Of a stretch of 15,372 nucleotides of DNA, positions 1 through 7,316 are shown one piece after another (positions within the stretch are counted from its first letter, which is position 1; every line of letters starts with the position of its first letter). This DNA comes from Syntrophobacteria bacterium (lineage in GTDB: Bacteria > Desulfobacterota > DSWW01). The notes beneath the pieces are model-generated. The model did no database searches and was not told where the DNA came from. It worked only from the letters and a program-made list of their open reading frames with translations. Position numbers and translations under genes: made by a program. The DNA is taken from contig JAQYVQ010000262.1 of NCBI GenBank assembly GCA_030145435.1, positions 1 to 15,372 of the forward strand, in the 5' to 3' direction.

Positions 1-237
1 GGCGATCCCAATGACATTGCCGAAGACATATCTGTGACACCTCCGGAGGAGCTCATACTCACTCAGGCAACCCACCCGGACGGATGGGGCCTCACCGAAT
101 GCATTTTCTGTCACCCTCTCTTCAAGATTCACTTGAAGACATCGGACCCGAGGGTGGACCTCGAAAAGATTCACGAAGTCGTCGATCGGCTTGGGCAAGA
201 CTCATGCATTTTTTGCCATGGTCCAAATGGGACGTGA
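1..237 (+). CDS. Multihaem cytochrome c, C-terminal part (5' end outside window)
   Basis: The reading frame is open from base 1 and ends at TGA 235-237, so this is the tail of a longer gene. Two CIFCH haem-binding motifs are visible in the last ~50 residues, the second just before the C-terminal GPNGT. There is no stop between base 1 and the GTG at 34, so that GTG is not evidence of a start. Two covalently bound haems in so short a tail fit a periplasmic or outer-membrane multihaem c-type cytochrome. It ends 22 bases before the barrel protein gene and probably belongs to the same transcription unit. The total haem number and the signal peptide cannot be seen. The cytochrome c call is secure; any narrower family name is not. 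Confidence 0.85.
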   Translation, partial: GDPNDIAEDISVTPPEELILTQATHPDGWGLTECIFCHPLFKIHLKTSDPRVDLEKIHEVVDRLGQDSCIFCHGPNGT

Positions 238-259
238 CACAGCAAACAGAGGACGAGTC

Positions 260-1558
260 ATGAAACGACGGGCCGGCCGGATCCTTACGGTTTTGGCCCT
301 GTTTCTCTTGGACGGCACATGGCATGCCGGAGCTTCGTGGGAATACGCCCTCTTGAACGATCTTCATTTTTCCGTGCGGGAGGAGCTGAGTGGAGAAACA
401 GAATTCCAGATCGACAACTATTACGACATGGATGTGTACCAACTCTGGGGAACCGTTGATTTCCACTCGGCCTTCCTCGTTACCAATGATCTGAATCTGC
501 TCGATCGGGAAGCCGTACAACTCACCCTCGCCTATCTGAACTTCGATAGCCTTTGGGGTCGATGCAACATGCGCGCAGGGCGACAATTCTTCGCGGACAC
601 CTTCGATGCCTTCCTGGGGGATGGCCTCTTCGTCGAGTACAAGATCAGCCCGCTGCTTCAGGTCTCCATGCACTTCGCTGTGCCCTTTAACGCGGAAAGT
701 GAGGCCATCGATAACGAGCCGATGCTTGTTTACGGGTTCGGGTTGGAGACCAACGGATGGGGGCGGGATTCTTCCATCCCTTTCAAGCTTTCTGCCAGTG
801 TGGAGAGAAGAGACCGAACGGACGTCGGGGGACTGGACCAGACCTTGCTGGGCTTTGAGGCGCTGGCGGGGGTGAGCAGCCCGATTGAAAGCGATTTCTT
901 CGCAGCCCTCCAATATGAAATCGAAGAAAGCCAGATGCGTGGGATCAGGTTCGGATCGAGACTCTACATCAGCCCGATGCTCGTATGCCTCTTGGAAGCG
1001 GAGAGATACGATCCGGACAAGAGGAATCTGGAGGAGCAGGTCACACAGTTTCTCTCGGATGCCATCGTGAACTACTTCTCTGAGTCCGCTGTATGGAGGG
1101 CCGGGGCTGCCTTGAGCTACTCGCTGCAGGGCGGTCGCGAGGTGAGTGTTTCGTATTCGGCACAAACGTATGACCGCCGCAGCGGGGAGGGGAACTTCGG
1201 TCAAGGTGTGGACTGTTTCTTTACCTTCCTTCGCATTCCATCGATGGCTGTATCGGTCGGAGCGGGATACTCGGGGCGAATCACTGAAGCGGATTCCATT
1301 CATCTTGGCGTCCTTCGTGCCTCGGCCATCCCTGCTCCTCGAATGAGGGTGAGCGTTCTCTGCGAATCCGGAATTCTTGACACCCGAAGCTGGGACAATG
1401 AGTTCGTCCTGCATGTGCGCGCATTGCTCGAGTATTCTCCTTGGCCCAACCTGAGTATTTCCTCGGGCCTGGAGGGGAATCGCAATCCCTATTTTAATCA
1501 CGATATCCGCGGGATGCTCTTTGTGCGATACTTCTGGGCGGAGAGGGTAGAGAAATGA
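260..1558 (+). CDS. Outer-membrane beta-barrel protein, candidate porin of a porin-cytochrome conduit
   Basis: A 432-residue protein. The frame is open upstream, but ATG 260 has an AGAGGA Shine-Dalgarno at 248-253 and begins a clean signal peptide: basic n-region (MKRR), hydrophobic core to about residue 17, likely cleavage after AGA at residue 25. The mature part has no membrane helices and no CxxCH. It is a series of short amphipathic stretches alternating polar and hydrophobic residues, separated by acidic or glycine-rich turns, and it closes with an aromatic strand (LFVRYFW) six residues from the end, as in outer-membrane barrels. Its length matches the ~400-450 residue porins that hold cytochromes in porin-cytochrome complexes. 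That role is inferred from its place between multihaem genes. Its stop overlaps the next start by 4 bases (ATGA), implying coupled translation. Another type of barrel remains possible. Confidence 0.7.
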   Translation: MKRRAGRILTVLALFLLDGTWHAGASWEYALLNDLHFSVREELSGETEFQIDNYYDMDVYQLWGTVDFHSAFLVTNDLNLLDREAVQLTLAYLNFDSLWGRCNMRAGRQFFADTFDAFLGDGLFVEYKISPLLQVSMHFAVPFNAESEAIDNEPMLVYGFGLETNGWGRDSSIPFKLSASVERRDRTDVGGLDQTLLGFEALAGVSSPIESDFFAALQYEIEESQMRGIRFGSRLYISPMLVCLLEAERYDPDKRNLEEQVTQFLSDAIVNYFSESAVWRAGAALSYSLQGGREVSVSYSAQTYDRRSGEGNFGQGVDCFFTFLRIPSMAVSVGAGYSGRITEADSIHLGVLRASAIPAPRMRVSVLCESGILDTRSWDNEFVLHVRALLEYSPWPNLSISSGLEGNRNPYFNHDIRGMLFVRYFWAERVEK

Positions 1559-2193
1559 TCCCACGGGAGAAGCCCGGAATTCGTCGAGTCCGGGAATCGA
1601 TAATCCTTCTGCTGCTCTTTTGCGGCTCCGTCGCAGCTTGCCTTTATCCGAGGCAGCCCTCATCCCGGCTTGAAGGGGGGCAGGCCCCGAAAGCCTGGAC
1701 CGCCTTCTCCCACAAGATCCACGAGGAGGTGTTGCAGGAGAACCGCTTTCGATGTACGGACTGCCACCTTTACGACCTCGCGTACATGCAAAGGGACAAG
1801 ACGATCAACGAAGAAATCACGAAGGCCGTCACGCGAGCCGGAGCCGAATCCTGCCATTTCTGCCATATCGAACATCCGGAGAAGACAAAAGGAGCACTCA
1901 AGTGTTTGGAGTGCCATACCGACATCCGGCCCATCCGGCCGGCGAATCACCGGGCGGGATGGAGGACCTCCCACGGCCCCAGGATTGCACAGAACGACGT
2001 GGATTGCTCGAGTTGCCATTCCAGTCGCTTCTGCGTGAAATGCCACACGCGGCGGGACGAGGCTGACCGGTCCTTTCACACAGGCGTGGCGCTCGTATCG
2101 CACCCGATCGAGGCTCGCGCCGATCCGGTCAAGTGCCAAAGGTGCCATCAATTCAATTGGTGCACGCGCTGCCACAAATCCGGGAGGTTCTGA
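1555..2193 (+). CDS. Heptahaem c-type cytochrome lipoprotein
   Basis: A 212-residue protein with seven CxxCH motifs between residues 67 and 207: CTDCH, CHFCH, CLECH, CSSCH, CVKCH, CQRCH and CTRCH. The N-terminus has a basic stretch, a hydrophobic core (residues 16-22) and a VAAC lipobox, so Cys29 should be lipidated. The next residue is Leu, not Asp, which by the enterobacterial Lol rule would favour the outer membrane. The haems are densely packed (7 in ~140 residues) and include close pairs such as CSSCH/CVKCH ten residues apart, as in small electron-transfer cytochromes. The start overlaps the barrel gene stop. By analogy with porin-cytochrome complexes it may be the cytochrome that sits in or against the barrel; that role is inference. 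I recognise no precise named orthologue. Confidence 0.85.
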   Translation: MIPREKPGIRRVRESIILLLLFCGSVAACLYPRQPSSRLEGGQAPKAWTAFSHKIHEEVLQENRFRCTDCHLYDLAYMQRDKTINEEITKAVTRAGAESCHFCHIEHPEKTKGALKCLECHTDIRPIRPANHRAGWRTSHGPRIAQNDVDCSSCHSSRFCVKCHTRRDEADRSFHTGVALVSHPIEARADPVKCQRCHQFNWCTRCHKSGRF

Positions 2194-2201
2194 TTCTCGT
2201 C

Positions 2202-3368
2202 ATGCAGCGAATTCGAATCTCATCCCTCTTCTTGTGTCTCTGGACCTCTTGTTTGTTCTTGACAGGGGCTTTCGGGCAACAGCCCGCAGGTGAGGCGACG
2301 CCATCCCCTGCCGTCGAGGCATACACGGAAACGGGACAGACCGCCCTCCCCGACACATGGCAGAAATCTTTTCGGGAAGCTCCCAGAGAAAAGTCTCACT
2401 CCAGAGGGCCGAATGTTCATTGGTCCCCGTCACATTGCGACCATTGCCACATCAAGGGAGAAGCGGCTACAGCAAGCAATCTCCTCCACGAGGGTCAAGA
2501 CGTCCCGTTGTGCCGAACGTGCCATCCCAGATCGGTCTATCGTGTCCACGTGGTGGATATCCGGCCCAAGAAAGTGGAAGTGCCCAAGGAGTTTCCTTTG
2601 CCCGGCGGAAAGATCACCTGTGTCACCTGCCATGATGAGCCTTCCTGTAACCCCAAGGACTCCCCGAGCTGGAAACGCCCTTTCTTCCTGCGAGGAAAGG
2701 GGGAAGGCTTCCTGTTCTGTTTCGAGTGTCACCCCCAGAAGGGGTACGAGCCATACAACCCCCACGACCCCAAACATCTCCAAGATGCAGCGGACCGGAC
2801 CAACAACTGCCTCTTCTGTCATCTGTCCGAACTCCCGGTCGATTCTCGCAGGGGGCTTGCCTACGCTTCACTGAAAGGGCGGCCAAACGAACTCTGCTCG
2901 GCATGTCATCCGGAAGAGCCCCATTTTGGGATACCGGCCCACCTGAACGTAAAGAGCGAAAAGTATCGGGGTCTGCTGGCGGAAACGGCAGAAAAACTCG
3001 GGCCCCTGTTGCCCCTTGGTGAAGGCCAACAGCCCCTTTGTGTAAGCTGCCACGATCCGCACATCCCCGGACTGATTCCCGAGCCGGAGGAGGGTCCGGA
3101 TGTTTGGATGGAACGGGAGACTTCTGAGCTTCTGAAGGAATACCGGGAACAACATCTCTACCCTTTGGTGAGAGAGCAAGTTGCGGAACTCGAAGCCGCC
3201 CATGGCCGCAGCCTTATCATACGTGAGCCCGGGCTGTTCCACGAGGAAAAAAGGAAGCTGCTGAGGAAGGGATTGCAGAGAAATGGCTCCTTGTGCCTGC
3301 TGTGTCATGACGTCTTTGAGGAGAGGCAAGAGAAAGAGCGGCGTTTCGATTATCGTATTCTTTACTAG
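2202..3368 (+). CDS. Secreted octahaem c-type cytochrome
   Basis: A 388-residue protein with eight CxxCH motifs from C79 to the CLLCH at residues 365-369. ATG 2202 gives a good Sec signal peptide (MQRIR, then a Leu-rich core, cleavage after AFG). A GGGAGG at 2182-2187 lies 14 bases upstream, longer than usual, so initiation may instead rely on coupling to the preceding gene 8 bases upstream. The frame is open to 2133, but earlier starts would bury the signal peptide. Haem motifs come in pairs, partly in the doubled-CXXCH style. Between the seventh and eighth motifs lies a ~65-residue charged helical stretch (rich in Glu, Lys, Leu) that may form an extended helix. Likely periplasmic or outer-membrane associated; its partner in the electron chain is inferred from the operon only. 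Confidence 0.82.
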   Translation: MQRIRISSLFLCLWTSCLFLTGAFGQQPAGEATPSPAVEAYTETGQTALPDTWQKSFREAPREKSHSRGPNVHWSPSHCDHCHIKGEAATASNLLHEGQDVPLCRTCHPRSVYRVHVVDIRPKKVEVPKEFPLPGGKITCVTCHDEPSCNPKDSPSWKRPFFLRGKGEGFLFCFECHPQKGYEPYNPHDPKHLQDAADRTNNCLFCHLSELPVDSRRGLAYASLKGRPNELCSACHPEEPHFGIPAHLNVKSEKYRGLLAETAEKLGPLLPLGEGQQPLCVSCHDPHIPGLIPEPEEGPDVWMERETSELLKEYREQHLYPLVREQVAELEAAHGRSLIIREPGLFHEEKRKLLRKGLQRNGSLCLLCHDVFEERQEKERRFDYRILY

Positions 3369-4233
3369 TCTTCTCCTCCTCTTGGGACAGGCGTCAGACG
3401 CCTTTGAGATCATAGAAGCCTCGCCGGTGGCAGAGGTCGAGGCAGGCATGCGAATGCCCACGGACGCCGCATTCGGGGAAACCGGCGCTCTGTACGTACT
3501 GGATGGGTACCAGAACCGAATCGTCGCCCGTTCTCCGGAAGGGAAGATAGAGATCCTTCAACCCAAGGGACCTTGCGCCCTGAACCGACCCCTGGGCATC
3601 GCCGCGCACAAGGGGCTCATTTATGTTGCCGACACGGGAAACCACCGCGTGTGCGAGCTGGATGCAGAGGGAGGATGCCTCCGGAGCATCGAGCTGACGA
3701 CGAAAGATGGAGAGTCGCCTTTCCTTCCGACCGATATTGACATCGAGGGTGGCAGCGCAGTGGTCACAGACAGGGGATCCAACAGGTTGCATCTGTATCT
3801 GTACCCGACCTTGGAACCCCTTCAAAGGGTCGGGGAATTCGGGGAGAAGGGAGGATCTCTGAACGGTCCTTACCTCCTGGCATTGCGGCAAGGAAGGATT
3901 TACGTGACGGACATGATGAATGGACGCCTTGTTCAACTGACAGGGGGAGGTCTGTTCATCATGGATCTTGCTGAACGGGGCGTCCGAGAGGGACAGTTTA
4001 TCAGGCCCAAAGGGGTTGCCGTCGGTCCCCGGGATCGGGTTTTCGTCTCGGATTCGACCATGGGAGTCGTCCAGGTGTTCGATACCGAGTTCCGGTATCG
4101 GGGAACCGTTGGGAGCCGTGGAAAACCCCTGGAATTCCAGCATCCGGCAGGCCTCGCTGCGCACCGAGACCTGCTTGCCGTGGTGGAGCAGAGACGCAAC
4201 GTGGTGACCGTTTTGGAGTGCCAGAATCCCTGA
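3283..4233 (+). CDS. Exported NHL-repeat six-bladed beta-propeller protein
   Basis: About 316 residues. After a signal peptide (basic RRGKRK, Leu-rich core, cleavage near SDA at residue 40) come six NHL-type repeats. Each has the pattern P-x-G/D-(I/L/V)-A followed by hydrophobic-(Y/F)-V-x-D and then R-(I/V)-x-x-(F/L), for example RPLGIA...IYVADTGNHRV and RPKGVA...VFVSDS. Six repeats make one closed propeller. There is no haem motif. Such propellers are scaffolds for protein or glycan contact, and NHL proteins often accompany multihaem cytochrome genes in metal-reducing Deltaproteobacteria; here a structural or assembly role is inferred. ATG 3283 has a GAGGAAGGGA 11 bases upstream; ATG 3307 gives a shorter signal peptide but has no Shine-Dalgarno. 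Either start overlaps the octahaem gene (86 or 62 bases). Confidence 0.85.
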   Translation: MAPCACCVMTSLRRGKRKSGVSIIVFFTSLLLLLGQASDAFEIIEASPVAEVEAGMRMPTDAAFGETGALYVLDGYQNRIVARSPEGKIEILQPKGPCALNRPLGIAAHKGLIYVADTGNHRVCELDAEGGCLRSIELTTKDGESPFLPTDIDIEGGSAVVTDRGSNRLHLYLYPTLEPLQRVGEFGEKGGSLNGPYLLALRQGRIYVTDMMNGRLVQLTGGGLFIMDLAERGVREGQFIRPKGVAVGPRDRVFVSDSTMGVVQVFDTEFRYRGTVGSRGKPLEFQHPAGLAAHRDLLAVVEQRRNVVTVLECQNP

Positions 4234-7157
4234 TGAAGAACCTGTACTCATCAGAGCAGGGGAAAATGGCTGGAAAGATTAAGACATCCCTGATCGTTTT
4301 CGTTCTCTTCTGCTGCGCATCCGTGGCGGAGGCCAGGCTGTGGCCCTGGCCGGAGGACTTCGCGGATGTAGAAGGGCGGCGACTGGGGGACCGCTTCATC
4401 ACGGAAGAGGAGGGCGACTCCCTCGCAAAGCAGGATCTCTGTTTCGACTGCCATGACGGTTCCGTTCTGGACGACAGGGAACTGTGGGATCCCGGCCTGC
4501 ATGGACATCGCGTCGATGTCGTCCCGGAAACACCTTTGCCCAAGGGCATCCCGCTGCTCCAGGGAAAACTCTATTGCGGAAGCTGCCACCTCCCCCATGG
4601 GGATCTGCCCGGTGCCCGCAAAGAGGTTAAGAAGCCCTATCTCCGATACGAGAATACCAGCGATGTATTCTGCGTAGCTTGCCACCAGGAGAGAGCCACG
4701 CCCGGCTCGCCGGAGACCTCGAAGAACCACTCCTTTTTGAGGAAGGCGAGAACGGATACGGCAACGGCGGATCCGGAGTCGTGGCGAAGGATCCAGAGCC
4801 TCGGCGGGAAAGTTGGAAAAGACGGCGCGACCCGATGCCAAAGCTGCCACCGTTCTCACGGCGCCCCTTCCCGTTCATCCCTGATTGCGCCTGTGGACAA
4901 ATCCCAGTTGTGCTCCATCTGTCACCACGACATAAAGGACAATAGCGTCAAGCCGAACCATCCCCTCCACGGGGAAAACCCGTGGAAGGTCGAAAACAGG
5001 CCTCGTACGGTCGAGTGCCTCTCCTGTCACAGAGTCCACGAGGCACCTGTCCCGGGAATTCTTCTTGCGGAAGAAGGAGAGGGGTTTTGCCTTCACTGCC
5101 ACGAAAAGAAGAAGTTGCCCGGGCAGGACATACATGCGAACGAGCGGTTCCTGGAACGGCACCGGGACACGATCGCAACCGGGGGTGGCGGTGTCTGCCG
5201 GCCGTGCCACCAACCCCATCGGGCCGAGGGGGAATTCCTGGCCAGGCGGGCTGCACCCCTTGCCGCGTCAGACCCGGATTCGAAGTTCTGCGCGGGCTGC
5301 CACCGGACAAACAGCAAGTGGGCCGAAAATCAGATCGGGCCCCACTACCATTTTGTGGGGCCATGGCCCGAGACGAGGTCCGTCGGCGCAGAGCCTCGAC
5401 CTCCGGAGGGACTGCCGCTTCTGACCGCCAAAGGGGAGATTCCGGAGGCCGGCAAGAAGGAAGAGGGAACATTCGTCGGATGCCGGACGTGCCACTACAT
5501 GCACGACCGGCCGGAAGGACTGTCGCAGCAACTGCGCTCAAAGAACCTCCGCCGAACCGCGTCGGACGGCGACCTCTGTTTCGGGTGCCACAGCGACAAA
5601 AAGCCCATTCTGAACACAACCCACAATCCGCTTCGCATTGAAAAACCGGAGGTCCGCCAGAGATTCTCCGTGGAGGACGGCAATACTTGTTCCGTATGCC
5701 ATCGGGTACACAAGGCAGGCACACCCAACCTCTACCCGGATCCCCTCTTCCTATCTCAGGAGACGGACCCCCGGAGTGCAGCCTGCCTGAGTTGCCACGG
5801 TCCGAAAACACAGAAGGCCGACACGACGATCGGAGAGTTCTTTCATCCCCTTGGTCCCTGGCCGAGCGACCCGGAAGACATCCAGAAGCAGCTTCGTTTG
5901 CCTGAATCCCTACCCCTTGTTCAGGCATCTTCTCGAGGAAAACGGGGAGACGGCCATGAGCCGAAGGGGTTTCTGTCTTGTGCCACCTGCCACAGACTTC
6001 ACCCCGTCCAGGGCGAAGAACCCCCGAAAAAGTATCTCCGGCCTTCCCTCCGTCAGGAACGGGCGTGCGTCGTCTGCCACGAAGGCCAGCGGATCCTCGA
6101 CAAGACCCAGCACTTCATAAGGGCACCGGAAAAGGTAAAGGAGATCGAGAGGCTTTTCGGAAAAATGGAAGAACAACACGAGTGTACGCCGTGCCACCGG
6201 GTCCACAACGCGAAGGGGCCCGGGCTCTGGTTCGTGGAACTCTTCGAGCCCCGCAACACCTTTGAACAGGATGAAAGGTCGAGGCGGTGCCTGGTCTGTC
6301 ATCTCCGGGAAACCTTCAAGGGGATCCGGGAAGAGAATGGGCACCCTATCGGAAGACCTATGAAGACCGAGTATCTGCCTTCTGCCGAAGACCGACTCAA
6401 GCTTGGCCGGATCGCTCAGGATGAAGCCGGGCGAAGAGACGTAGTCGTTTGTGCGACTTGCCATCTCAATCATGGAAGAGAAAACCCGGACGGCACCATC
6501 ACCCTGTTTGCAGGGGGAGGGCTCCCCGAAGGGGAGCTTTGTCTTGCCTGCCATCGGAAGAATGGACGGATCGTAGGCTCCCCCCACGATTTCCGGACCC
6601 GAAAAGAAGGGGATTTCCGACCGGACGATGGAAGAAGCCTGAAGTCCGGGGTGTGTGCCGGCTGCCATGCAAACCACAACGTGAGCATCGAGCAGGGCCT
6701 GGTCGCCTTCCCGGTCTCGCGCCCGAAGGCAGGAGGGAATCCGGAAGATATGTTCTGCCTGCACTGCCACCGGAAGCCGGAGGTCATGAAGGAACGGAGG
6801 GCCAGATTCTACGTGCACCCTTCCGGTGAAAAGGTGACGGAAAAGATAAGGGAGGTAGCGGAACAGGGCGGACCGAACCTCTCAGATCAAAAACTTGGCG
6901 AGCCGGCCCGGACAACCCTCGAAGGATACAAGGCTCTTTTTCGGATTCACTGTACCACTTGCCATGACAACCACCATTGGACGGACCTTCCCACGGAGGA
7001 GGCGAGGGAGCTTCCTCAAACCGAGATGGCCAGTTTCCTGCGAGGCTCCCAAGTGGCGGAGACTCTTTGTGCGAACTGCCATGGTATAGAGGCTCTCTAC
7101 AGGTATCGGTTCTATCATCAGGACAGGGCCTTCCGTTTGAAGATACCGAATGAATAG
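4233..7157 (+). CDS. Giant 23-haem c-type cytochrome with repeated tetrahaem modules
   Basis: About 974 residues with 23 CxxCH motifs (first C70, last C946), roughly one per 40 residues. The Sec signal peptide ends near VAEA; no lipobox and no C-terminal membrane anchor are seen, so it should be soluble in the periplasm or exported to the cell surface. Motifs follow the doubled-CXXCH pattern: CxxCH-x-H-G/x, about 25-45 residues, then (L/F)CxxCH. They also group in larger units of four haems beginning at residues 115, 262, 417, 583 and 740, with a half unit at 907. ATG 4233 overlaps the preceding stop (TGATG), suggesting coupled initiation. ATG 4266 (963 residues, AGGGG only 3 bases upstream) gives a more standard signal peptide and is a real alternative. 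Likely the terminal or surface cytochrome of the conduit (inference). The haem-protein call is certain; the exact family is not. Confidence 0.88.
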   Translation: MKNLYSSEQGKMAGKIKTSLIVFVLFCCASVAEARLWPWPEDFADVEGRRLGDRFITEEEGDSLAKQDLCFDCHDGSVLDDRELWDPGLHGHRVDVVPETPLPKGIPLLQGKLYCGSCHLPHGDLPGARKEVKKPYLRYENTSDVFCVACHQERATPGSPETSKNHSFLRKARTDTATADPESWRRIQSLGGKVGKDGATRCQSCHRSHGAPSRSSLIAPVDKSQLCSICHHDIKDNSVKPNHPLHGENPWKVENRPRTVECLSCHRVHEAPVPGILLAEEGEGFCLHCHEKKKLPGQDIHANERFLERHRDTIATGGGGVCRPCHQPHRAEGEFLARRAAPLAASDPDSKFCAGCHRTNSKWAENQIGPHYHFVGPWPETRSVGAEPRPPEGLPLLTAKGEIPEAGKKEEGTFVGCRTCHYMHDRPEGLSQQLRSKNLRRTASDGDLCFGCHSDKKPILNTTHNPLRIEKPEVRQRFSVEDGNTCSVCHRVHKAGTPNLYPDPLFLSQETDPRSAACLSCHGPKTQKADTTIGEFFHPLGPWPSDPEDIQKQLRLPESLPLVQASSRGKRGDGHEPKGFLSCATCHRLHPVQGEEPPKKYLRPSLRQERACVVCHEGQRILDKTQHFIRAPEKVKEIERLFGKMEEQHECTPCHRVHNAKGPGLWFVELFEPRNTFEQDERSRRCLVCHLRETFKGIREENGHPIGRPMKTEYLPSAEDRLKLGRIAQDEAGRRDVVVCATCHLNHGRENPDGTITLFAGGGLPEGELCLACHRKNGRIVGSPHDFRTRKEGDFRPDDGRSLKSGVCAGCHANHNVSIEQGLVAFPVSRPKAGGNPEDMFCLHCHRKPEVMKERRARFYVHPSGEKVTEKIREVAEQGGPNLSDQKLGEPARTTLEGYKALFRIHCTTCHDNHHWTDLPTEEARELPQTEMASFLRGSQVAETLCANCHGIEALYRYRFYHQDRAFRLKIPNE
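4575..7082 (+). repeat. Tandem tetrahaem modules inside the 23-haem cytochrome
   Basis: Four-haem protein modules repeat with first-cysteine codons at about 4575, 5016, 5481, 5979 and 6450, and a final half module at 6951. Spacings are 147, 155, 166, 157 and 167 residues. Shared marks include the GPWP segment before modules III and IV, a (P/x)LP-LL/LV-x-(A/G) stretch before the first haem, C-x-T-C-H-x-x-H at haem 1, a CHR-x-H at haem 3 (CHRVH in III and IV, CHRSH in I), and a C-L-x-C-H or similar at haem 4. Modules III and IV are the most alike. The haem bookkeeping is 1 + 5x4 + 2 = 23. Divergence is high, so this is an old duplication seen at protein level, not a DNA repeat. Confidence 0.7.
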
Positions 7158-7193
7158 TGCAACAAACACCGCAAAACCATGGAAAGCCGGGTG

Positions 7194-7310
7194 ATGAAGG
7201 CAGCCACCTTTGTACTCTTGTCCGTTCTTGCGGGATTCAGCGCGGGCGTTCTCCTATCTTTCATGGTGTCTTTTGGCTACTCGGCTATTCGACATGGGGG
7301 CCTCTGGTAA
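7194..7310 (+). CDS. Small single-span membrane protein (38 residues)
   Basis: ATG 7194 to TAA 7308-7310 encodes 38 residues: a short start (MKAAT), one continuous hydrophobic segment of about 22 residues (roughly 6-27) with GxxxxG-like small residues, and a short tail ending RHGGLW. A GGAAAG Shine-Dalgarno at 7181-7186 lies 7 bases upstream; ATG 7179 in the same frame has none. It fills the otherwise empty gap between the 23-haem gene (37 bases) and the NapC/NirT-like gene (6 bases downstream). This position suggests a small subunit or assembly partner of the membrane cytochrome, but I recognise no family. Its short length means automatic gene callers would usually miss it. Confidence is moderate because 38 codons is close to chance, tempered by the Shine-Dalgarno, the hydrophobic profile and the tight spacing. 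Confidence 0.55.
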   Translation: MKAATFVLLSVLAGFSAGVLLSFMVSFGYSAIRHGGLW

Positions 7311-7316
7311 CCAACG

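Noticed and set aside
122..1663. Long open frame (513 codons) on the minus strand opposite the barrel gene
   Set aside because: It is antisense to a gene with signal peptide, ribosome site and correct spacing; its product has no recognisable domain and looks like a by-product of GC-rich codon use.
3394..4251. 285-codon minus-strand frame opposite the NHL gene
   Set aside because: The plus strand shows six NHL repeats; the antisense product has no motif and no plausible ribosome site.
4948..6818. Two long minus-strand frames (326 and 302 codons) opposite the 23-haem gene
   Set aside because: The plus frame has regular CxxCH motifs throughout; the antisense frames are compositional shadows rich in Arg, Pro, Gly and Ser.
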